Source of the DNA: CAMYLR01 sp039590215
Lineage (GTDB): Bacteria; Gemmatimonadota; Gemmatimonadetes; JACCXV01; JAHWKZ01
Reading direction: 5' to 3'
Assembly: GCA_039590215.1 (NCBI GenBank)
Contig: JBDHFX010000152.1
Span: forward strand, 1-5,340
DNA length: 5,340 bases
In this document: in pieces, positions 1 to 4,899 of the stretch
How the letters are laid out: every line of letters begins with the position of its first letter
Position numbering within the stretch: position 1 is the first letter of the stretch
Notes under the pieces: model-generated
Told to the model about the DNA's origin: nothing
Seen by the model: only the letters and a program-made list of their open reading frames with translations
Databases searched by the model: none
Made by a program: the position numbers and the translations under genes

Positions 1-1148
1 AGGCCAACGACCCGCTGATAGAGATCCTCGCCGGTTCCGCCGAAATGCTCGACGTAACGCAGAGGTCCGGTGGGAGGCAGGACTGTTTGCAGAAGTTGCT
101 TGCGCTCGGTTAGCGGAAGTGATCTCAGATCGTGACCCAACGCGGCTAGAATATCGAACGCGTAGAAGGTTGTCGGCTGATGCCGGGACGCTCGCTCGAT
201 GTCGACCGCTCGTGTCAGCCGCGCACGCTTCTGGAGCCGCTGAAAGCTGGGCAGGCCGGCTTCGTCGTGCGCGACCACCTCGCCGTCCAGGATTAGCCCG
301 TCGTATGGCAACGCTGCTATCGCCGTTGCCAGCTCGGGGAAGCTCGGCGTGATGTCGTTGCCGTTCCGGGTGATCAGCTCGGCACCAGCGTCCGACTTTC
401 CACCCAGCATCCGATAGCCGTCCAGCTTGAGTTCGAAGATCCACCCGGGTTTGGAGAACGGCTCACGACTCGAGCGCGCGAGCATCATCTTGACGGCGGA
501 CGCGCGCAACGCGCGTGTTGGTGCGCCCAACTCTTCCAGCCGTTCTTTGAGCGCTACTCCGGGCTGGTGCTCCTCTGCCAGTTGCTCGACCGTGAGCCCC
601 GAGTGAACCGATTCCGGTGGTAGATCATCCACACCTCCCGGGTCGTCGGGACCGCGCTGGGCGTACTTCTTTTCACGGATCATCAACCATTCGTTCTCGC
701 TCTTCTTGAGCTTCACCAGCGTCCACACTCCGCGCAGCTTGTAGCCCCGGAGCTCGAACAGGAGCTTGCCGGATTCAAGCCCCTCGATTGGATCGTCCAA
801 TGGACACCAGGTGCCCACGTCCCAGACGATCATCGCACCGGCGCCATAGCTACCGGCCGGGATCACGTTTTCGAAGTCGATGTACTCGATCGGGTGATCT
901 TCGACGTGCACGGCGAGGCGCTTGTCGGCCGGGTCCAAGGAGGGCCCCTTCGGAACTGCCCACGACTTGAGAACGCCGCTCATCTCGAGTCGCAGGTCGT
1001 AGTGCAGACGCCGGGTGGCGTGCTTGTGAATCACGAACCCGCCGCCGGCGAGATGGCGGTCGGTTGTCGATGCCCGACCCGCGGGTTCCGGCGTCTTCGC
1101 CGCCGTCCGTTTGGCCCGGTACTCGCCTAGAGGATCGCGTTTTGGCAC
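1..1148 (-). CDS. ligD: LigD: NHEJ ATP-dependent DNA ligase with N-terminal 3'-phosphoesterase domain (partial, runs off the left edge)
   Basis: LigD processes and seals DNA double-strand breaks together with Ku. The frame is open from a GTG at 1148 to position 1, giving 382 residues. Residues about 5-160 are the phosphoesterase domain: HKHATRRLHYDLRLE carries H43, H49, D51 and R53, and VEDHPIEY carries H85 and Y89, matching the metal and phosphate ligands known in Pseudomonas LigD. Residues from about 220 are the ligase domain: motif I ELKLDGYR with the AMP-accepting lysine K241, RNGN at 261-264, LDGEVV with E290, and FYAFDIL at 328-334. The later ligase motifs lie beyond the window. No polymerase domain precedes the phosphoesterase; one could follow the ligase, as in Pseudomonas. 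An in-frame TAA at 1158-1160 forces the start to GTG 1148 or later, and the N-terminal PLGEYRAKR fits the family. It is divergent from ku. Identification is secure. Confidence 0.95.
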   Translation of the reverse strand, partial: MPKRDPLGEYRAKRTAAKTPEPAGRASTTDRHLAGGGFVIHKHATRRLHYDLRLEMSGVLKSWAVPKGPSLDPADKRLAVHVEDHPIEYIDFENVIPAGSYGAGAMIVWDVGTWCPLDDPIEGLESGKLLFELRGYKLRGVWTLVKLKKSENEWLMIREKKYAQRGPDDPGGVDDLPPESVHSGLTVEQLAEEHQPGVALKERLEELGAPTRALRASAVKMMLARSSREPFSKPGWIFELKLDGYRMLGGKSDAGAELITRNGNDITPSFPELATAIAALPYDGLILDGEVVAHDEAGLPSFQRLQKRARLTRAVDIERASRHQPTTFYAFDILAALGHDLRSLPLTERKQLLQTVLPPTGPLRYVEHFGGTGEDLYQRVVG

Positions 1149-1191
1149 GGGCCTAGCTTATATTCCTGCGTTCCATCCTTCACGAGTCACA

Positions 1192-1219
1192 GCTCCGGGT
1201 GCGTGTCGACCACCGGAGC
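1192..1219. repeat. 7-bp inverted repeat in the ku leader
   Basis: GCTCCGG at 1192-1198 and CCGGAGC at 1213-1219 are perfect reverse complements separated by 14 bases. The element lies 30 bases before the ku ATG and within the ligD-ku spacer. It could be a hairpin in the ku leader RNA or a two-fold operator for a DNA-binding regulator. A match this short can occur by chance in GC-rich DNA, so the function is open. Confidence 0.4.
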
Positions 1220-1235
1220 CGGCGGATGATCAACC

Positions 1236-1241
1236 AGGAGG
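1236..1241 (+). promoter_or_regulatory. Ribosome binding site of ku
   Basis: A perfect AGGAGG sits eight bases before the ATG at 1250. It decides the ku start: the upstream in-frame GTG at 1199 and ATG at 1226 have no comparable site, and Ku homology begins right after 1250. Confidence 0.88.
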
Positions 1242-1249
1242 AATCGTAT

Positions 1250-2107
1250 ATGGCGGCGCGCCCCATGGGATCGGCGACTATTTCGTTCGGGCTGGTTTCG
1301 GTGCCGGTCAAGCTCTACTCGACCTCGGAGAGTTCTCGCCGCATTGCGTTCAACTGGATTCATGCCGAGTGCAACTCGCGGGTCCAGCAGCGTTTCTGGT
1401 GCCCAGCAGACGAACGGATCGTCGAGCGCGATGAGCTCATGAAGGGCTATGAGTTCGCCAAGGATCAGTATGTGCTCTTCTCGCCCGAAGAGCTCAAAGT
1501 GCTGGACGCGCAGGCCACCAACAGCATCGACATCGCTGAGTTCGTCCCGCTCGAAAAGGTCGAACGTTTATATCTCGATCGGGCGTACTATCTGGGCCCC
1601 GAAGGTGGGGGCGAACGCGCTTATCGGTTGCTGAGCGCGACGCTCCGTGAGACCGGCCGCGCCGCCCTCGGTAGCTACGCCGCTCGGGGTAAGCAATACC
1701 TGGTCTTGGTCCGCCCGATCGAAGACGGACTCGTGATGGAGCAACTTCGATACGCGGATGAGATGCGCCCCTTCTCCGAGGTGCCGATCGGCGACGGCGA
1801 AGTCAAGAAGGAAGAGATGAAGCTGGCGGTACAGCTGGTCGAGCAGGGGGCGAATGACGAGTACGATCCGAAACAATACTCGGACGAAGTGCACGCACGG
1901 GTCCTGGCGCTGATCGAGCAGAAGATCGAGGGCGAGGAGATCACCGCCGCGCCGGAACCGAAGTCCGACACCAAGATCATCGACCTCATGGATGCTCTGA
2001 AAGCAAGCCTCTCGGAGACCGAGAAGCCTCAGAAGAAGACCCGCAAGTCAGCCAAGCGAACTGCGAGTCGCAAGAAAACGAAAGCCCGCAAGTCCAGCGG
2101 AGGTTGA
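1250..2107 (+). CDS. ku: Ku: bacterial NHEJ DNA-end-binding protein
   Basis: Bacterial Ku is a homodimeric ring that threads onto broken DNA ends and recruits LigD. The 285-residue product, typical in length, begins MAARPMGSATISFGLVSVPV, the usual Ku N-terminus. Hallmark segments follow: KGYEFAKDQYV (65-75), IDIAEFVPLEKV (93-104), YYLGP (113-117), ARGKQYLVLVRP (145-156) and LRYADEMRPFSEVPIG (166-181). The IDLMDALKASL segment at 244-254 is the conserved end of the core. The tail beyond it is strongly basic, with 12 K/R in residues 261-281, like the lysine-rich extensions known to bind DNA in some bacterial Kus. C41 and C51 are present, but a full zinc-binding set is not evident. The start at 1250 is chosen from the AGGAGG site. 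ligD is divergent upstream; the next gene starts 34 bp downstream on the same strand, suggesting co-transcription. Confidence 0.96.
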   Translation: MAARPMGSATISFGLVSVPVKLYSTSESSRRIAFNWIHAECNSRVQQRFWCPADERIVERDELMKGYEFAKDQYVLFSPEELKVLDAQATNSIDIAEFVPLEKVERLYLDRAYYLGPEGGGERAYRLLSATLRETGRAALGSYAARGKQYLVLVRPIEDGLVMEQLRYADEMRPFSEVPIGDGEVKKEEMKLAVQLVEQGANDEYDPKQYSDEVHARVLALIEQKIEGEEITAAPEPKSDTKIIDLMDALKASLSETEKPQKKTRKSAKRTASRKKTKARKSSGG

Positions 2108-2113
2108 GTAGGG

Positions 2114-2139
2114 CGGGGAGCAGGAGGCTAAGGTCCCCG
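2114..2139 (+). promoter_or_regulatory. Ribosome binding region of the MerR-TPR gene, inside a possible hairpin
   Basis: CGGGGA (2114-2119) and TCCCCG (2134-2139) form a perfect 6-bp inverted repeat. Its 14-base loop holds both candidate Shine-Dalgarno sequences, AGGAGG at 2122-2127 (14 bases from the ATG) and TAAGG at 2129-2133 (8 bases from the ATG). It fills most of the 34-bp gap after ku. If the hairpin forms in RNA, it would change access to, or the effective spacing of, the ribosome site. There is no U-tract, so it does not look like a terminator. Confidence 0.5.
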
Positions 2140-2141
2140 AG

Positions 2142-2987
2142 ATGAAACACTTTACGACCCGCGAAGTCACTCGGATTCTAGACCTGCCGGCCGACAAGGT
2201 ACGGCGCTACGTAAAGGCAGATTTTCTGGCGCCGGAGCGTGGTCCGCGCAACGAGTACTGTTTCACCTTCCACGATTTGGTGTTGATGCGAACCGCTCGG
2301 GAGCTGGAGGTGGCGGAGGTTTCGCCGCGTCGCATCCATCGTGCGCTGCGCGACCTGAGAAACCAACTACCGGCCGACAAGCCGCTGACCGCACTCAGAA
2401 TCGTTGCCGATGGCGACCGGGTGGTGGTCCGAGAAGGCGATACGACCTGGAGCCCGGAATCGGGGCAGGTCCAGATCGACTTTCGCGTCGCGGATCTCGC
2501 TGCCCGCGTGGAGCCGTTGGCTCCTGACGTGGCCAATCGCTCTTGGGAGGGTGACGACCGAACTGCCGACGACTGGTACGAGCTGGCCTTCTCGCTCGAG
2601 GGCTCGTCGACCGACGAAGCTCGAGAGATGTACGCGCGGGCGCTCGAGATCGATCCCGAGCACGCCGATGCGCTTGTGAATCTGGGCCGGCTGTTTCACG
2701 AAAAGGGAGCCTTCGAAGAGGCCCGCGAGCACTATGAACGGGCGCTGGCGATAAACCCGGCGCATGCGACCGCCGCGTTCAATCTCGGCGTGGTCTTGGA
2801 AGATCTTGGTCAGACCGACTCGGCCGCTACAGCTTACCTCAAGACGATTGACGCCGATCCGGCGATGGCCGACGCCTACTACAATCTGTCGCGGCTGTAC
2901 GAAGAGTCCGGGGATCGCCCGGCGGCGCTCAGGTATCTACGTAGCTACGATCAACTCACTCGTACACGTGGTCCGCGACCGGGATGA
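2142..2987 (+). CDS. MerR-type HTH and tetratricopeptide-repeat protein, probable regulator
   Basis: This is a 281-residue soluble protein with no signal peptide or membrane segment. Residues 1-75 look like a MerR-family winged helix-turn-helix: FTTREVTRILDLPADKVRRY is the DNA-reading helix pair, GPRNEYCFTFHDLVLMRTAR the wing and following helix. Residues 80-125 are a linker with VVVREGDTTWSPESGQVQIDF-like beta strands. Residues 139-274 are four consecutive 34-residue TPR units (139-172, 173-206, 207-240, 241-274), three ending in DP or NP, forming a protein-protein interaction surface. A MerR head with a TPR body in place of the usual effector domain suggests a transcription factor controlled by a protein partner; no target can be named from sequence. 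It lies 34 bp after ku, and its TGA overlaps the next start codon. It could control its own operon, but that is inference. Confidence 0.85.
   Translation: MKHFTTREVTRILDLPADKVRRYVKADFLAPERGPRNEYCFTFHDLVLMRTARELEVAEVSPRRIHRALRDLRNQLPADKPLTALRIVADGDRVVVREGDTTWSPESGQVQIDFRVADLAARVEPLAPDVANRSWEGDDRTADDWYELAFSLEGSSTDEAREMYARALEIDPEHADALVNLGRLFHEKGAFEEAREHYERALAINPAHATAAFNLGVVLEDLGQTDSAATAYLKTIDADPAMADAYYNLSRLYEESGDRPAALRYLRSYDQLTRTRGPRPG
2984..2987 (+). other. ATGA stop-start overlap (MerR-TPR gene to kynA)
   Basis: The TGA stop of the MerR-TPR gene (2985-2987) overlaps the ATG of tryptophan 2,3-dioxygenase (2984-2986). There is no clear Shine-Dalgarno sequence before this ATG, so translation of kynA probably depends on ribosomes finishing the upstream gene. 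This ties the two genes into one message. Confidence 0.85.
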
Positions 2988-3934
2988 CGCTCACCTACAC
3001 GAGCTACCTCAAGATCGACGAGCTGCTGGCGCTCCAGGACCCACAGAGCGACGAGCACGACGAAGTCTTGTTTATCATCATCCACCAGGTTTACGAGCTG
3101 TGGTTCAAGCAGCTGCTGCACGAGCTCGACCGACTCTGCCGCTTGTTGCGGGAGGGAGAAGTGGCGCCGGCGCTCCACACGCTCAAGCGAACCCTCACGA
3201 TTCTCAAGTTGGCGGTGGCCCAAACCGACATCCTCGAGACGATGACGCCGCTCGAGTTTGTTTCCTTTCGCGATCGACTGGAGACAGCCAGCGGCTCGCA
3301 ATCGTTCCAATTCCGCGAGCTCGAGTTTCTACTCGGCCTGAAGCAGTCGACCGTGTTGGACGACTTCGATCCCGAGAGCGAGGATCTGCGCCGATTGAAG
3401 GCCCGCTTGGTCGAGCCGACCGTTTGGGACGCCCTAACCAGTTATTTGTTGCGTCGTGGCTACTCGGTGCCGAGCGATCTGCTGCAACGCGACGTGACCC
3501 AACCAGTCAAGCCGTCGCCCGCCATGCAGGCGATCCTACTGCGCGTATACCGCGAGGACCCCGAGACGATGGAGTTGTGCGAGCGGTTGGTCGATCTCGA
3601 TGAAGGGGTCCAGGAGTGGCGTTACCGGCACGTCAAGATGGTCGAGCGGACGATCGGAACGAAGCAAGGCACAGGAGGTTCCAGCGGGGTTCGGTTCCTG
3701 CGGCGAACGCTGTTCAATCCGACTACTCGCGGTTTCGCGTCGGCGAGCGCCTGTTGCTCACCGGGCACTCACATCAGGCATGGCCGGATCGAGGGTTTGA
3801 CGGTCAGGTCCGAGCGTGGCAGGACGCGGAAAAACATGTTGATAACAAGTGGGAACTCGCCTTCACCGCTGCCGAACGTGTCCGGCAAGGTTACGCCGCA
3901 TTGCTCGGAGACGTCTCGGAGCGGATCACGCTAG
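2984..3934 (+). CDS. kynA: Tryptophan 2,3-dioxygenase, with C-terminus replaced by out-of-frame sequence
   Basis: This heme enzyme opens the indole ring of L-tryptophan to N-formylkynurenine, the first step of the kynurenine pathway. Family sequence runs from residue 4 to about 246: IIIHQVYELWFKQLLHELDR carries H34 (equivalent to the active-site His55 of the Xanthomonas enzyme), FRDRLETASG carries R96 (Arg117, substrate carboxylate), EWRYRHVKMVERTIG carries the heme ligand H216 (His240), and GTGGSSG carries T230 (Thr254). ASGSQS replaces the usual ASGFQS, so S105 is unusual. After TLFNP (246, near 3721) similarity ends abruptly. The remaining 70 codons to the stop at 3932-3934 only read kynureninase DNA in the wrong frame. 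The family normally continues for at least 10-15 residues, so the native end and stop appear deleted. The start is the ATGA-coupled ATG. The enzyme identity is certain; integrity is doubtful. Confidence 0.9.
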   Translation: MTLTYTSYLKIDELLALQDPQSDEHDEVLFIIIHQVYELWFKQLLHELDRLCRLLREGEVAPALHTLKRTLTILKLAVAQTDILETMTPLEFVSFRDRLETASGSQSFQFRELEFLLGLKQSTVLDDFDPESEDLRRLKARLVEPTVWDALTSYLLRRGYSVPSDLLQRDVTQPVKPSPAMQAILLRVYREDPETMELCERLVDLDEGVQEWRYRHVKMVERTIGTKQGTGGSSGVRFLRRTLFNPTTRGFASASACCSPGTHIRHGRIEGLTVRSERGRTRKNMLITSGNSPSPLPNVSGKVTPHCSETSRSGSR

Positions 3935-4869
3935 GCGCCAACACCCACGAGCTCGTAGTGCGGTTCCTGTCCGGGCTGGCGCTTGGAGATCGCCCCCGCA
4001 TTGTGACTACGGACGGTGAATTTCACACTCTACGACGACAGCTCGATCGATTGGCCGAGGAAGGGTTCGAAGTCGTCAAGGTCTCGAGCACACCGCCGGA
4101 CCAAGTACCGGATCGGCTGATCGAAGCGGTCAACGACCGAACAGCGGCCGTGTTCGTTTCGTGCGTGCTCTACGAGAACGCCCGCATCGTTTCTGGCCTT
4201 GGTGACGTGCTCGACGCGACTCAGCAGGTCGGAGCAGAGCTGCTCGTCGATGCGTACCACGCGCTCAACGTGGTGCCGTTCTCGCTCGTCGAGGAGGGAT
4301 TGGTCGGAGCGTACGTCGTGGGTGGTGGGTACAAGTACTGCCAACTTGGGGAAGGCAACGCGTTCCTGCGATTCCCAGCGGATTGCACGATGCGGCCAGT
4401 CATCACCGGGTGGTTCAGCGAGTTCTCGGCGCTGTCTGAGGGTTCCGCGCAGCCCGTCGTCTATGGCACGGGTCCCGACCGCTTTGCGGGGGCAACGTAC
4501 GATCCGACCAGCCACTATCGTGGCGCCGGGGTGTTTGACTTCTTCAAGGAGCGACATCTCACACCCGAGCTGCTCAGAGAAGTCAGCCAGCACCAAGTGG
4601 CGCTTCTAGCGGGGGCATTCGACAAGCTCGATCTCGAGCCCGAGCTGCTGACTCGAGATCGGTCCGCACCACTGGAACAAACAGGTGGCTTCCTGGCGCT
4701 GGAGACGCCCTACGCCGCCGAGGTGTCGCGATCTCTGCTCGACCGCGGTGTACACACCGACTACCGAGAGACGACGCTCCGGCTGGGACCCGCACCCTAC
4801 CTGTCGGACCATCAGCTGGTCATGGCGATGGACGCGCTAGCCGAGGTCGCGTTCGGAATGCGTGGGTAG
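3616..4869 (+). CDS. kynU: Kynureninase-like PLP enzyme (class V aminotransferase fold), native N-terminus missing
   Basis: Kynureninase cleaves kynurenine to anthranilate and alanine with pyridoxal phosphate. The 417-residue frame opens at GTG 3616, but family similarity starts only at residue 36-37 (SDYSRFRVGERLLLTGHSHQ, near 3721). The first 35 residues are conserved dioxygenase codons read in another frame, so they are unlikely to be native. Key features: TGHSHQAWPD (49-58, where classical kynureninases have the GNSLG segment), GEFHTLRRQ (134-142), DAYHALNVVPF with PLP-pairing D212 and H215, GGGYKYCQLGEG with the probable Schiff-base K240, TGWF (264-267), and LRLGPAPY with R389, a likely substrate-carboxylate ligand. 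It follows kynA directly and converges on a ligase gene 5 bp away. No good start codon lies close to the homology; GTG 3616 has AGGGG seven bases upstream, probably by chance. An alternative is a related PLP lyase, but the kynA neighbour favours kynureninase. Confidence 0.85.
   Translation: MALPARQDGRADDRNEARHRRFQRGSVPAANAVQSDYSRFRVGERLLLTGHSHQAWPDRGFDGQVRAWQDAEKHVDNKWELAFTAAERVRQGYAALLGDVSERITLGANTHELVVRFLSGLALGDRPRIVTTDGEFHTLRRQLDRLAEEGFEVVKVSSTPPDQVPDRLIEAVNDRTAAVFVSCVLYENARIVSGLGDVLDATQQVGAELLVDAYHALNVVPFSLVEEGLVGAYVVGGGYKYCQLGEGNAFLRFPADCTMRPVITGWFSEFSALSEGSAQPVVYGTGPDRFAGATYDPTSHYRGAGVFDFFKERHLTPELLREVSQHQVALLAGAFDKLDLEPELLTRDRSAPLEQTGGFLALETPYAAEVSRSLLDRGVHTDYRETTLRLGPAPYLSDHQLVMAMDALAEVAFGMRG
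3716..3726 (+). other. Frame-breaking junction between kynA and kynU
   Basis: Dioxygenase sequence (TLFNP, codons 3707-3721) changes within a few bases to kynureninase sequence (DYSRF, codons 3721-3735) in the -1 frame. No stop or start codon separates them. By family comparison, about a dozen dioxygenase residues, the stop, and a start with a few kynureninase residues are absent. No slippery heptamer is visible, so programmed frameshifting to make a fusion is not supported. A small deletion, real or from assembly, is the simplest reading. Confidence 0.75.
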
Positions 4870-4873
4870 GAAT

Positions 4874-4899
4874 ACTACGGTGAGTGGTCGCGGCGTAGT
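4874..4899. repeat. Inverted repeat at the convergent gene ends, possible weak terminator
   Basis: ACTACG (4874-4879) and CGTAGT (4894-4899) are reverse complements with a 14-base loop. They overlap the last codons of the leftward ligase gene and lie just after the kynU stop. The site is right for a bidirectional terminator between convergent genes, but the stem is short and no T-tract follows on either strand. Confidence 0.25.

Larger units (their letters stand above)
1149..1249. promoter_or_regulatory. ligD-ku divergent intergenic region, presumed promoters
   Basis: This 101-bp spacer separates the divergent ligD and ku start codons, so both promoters must lie here or just inside the flanking genes. 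The only AT-rich tract is TTATATTCC at 1158-1166. On the minus strand it reads as a TATAAG -10-like hexamer (1162-1157), nine bases before the ligD GTG, which would give a nearly leaderless ligD message. On the plus strand TATATT (1159-1164) could serve ku. I found no well-spaced -35 partner for either: TTGGCA at 1142-1147 is only 11 bases from TATATT. The exact promoter positions are therefore a guess. Confidence 0.4.

Noticed and set aside
119..1130. Several short rightward open frames opposite ligD
   Set aside because: They are arginine/proline-rich antisense shadows; the leftward LigD frame is continuous across the region with all expected motifs.
1199..1249. Upstream in-frame starts for ku (GTG 1199 and ATG 1226)
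   Set aside because: They lack a ribosome site, would add residues with no Ku similarity, and pass through the inverted repeat and the AGGAGG that serves ATG 1250.
3673..3678. AGGAGG as a kynU ribosome binding site
   Set aside because: It is the codons for the conserved TGG of the dioxygenase GTGGSSG motif, and no ATG, GTG or TTG in the kynU frame follows within usable distance.
3700..3730. Programmed -1 frameshift making a dioxygenase-kynureninase fusion
   Set aside because: No X XXY YYZ slippery heptamer is visible, and both proteins lack conserved terminal residues, which a frameshift would not explain.
3722..3934. A 70-residue C-terminal extension domain of the dioxygenase
   Set aside because: It is the kynureninase coding sequence read in the wrong frame; the composition is rich in S, R, T and G and shows no family features.
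4030..4596. 188-residue leftward open frame opposite kynU
   Set aside because: It is antisense to a strongly conserved enzyme, has no recognisable domain or ribosome site, and long antisense frames are common in GC-rich genes.
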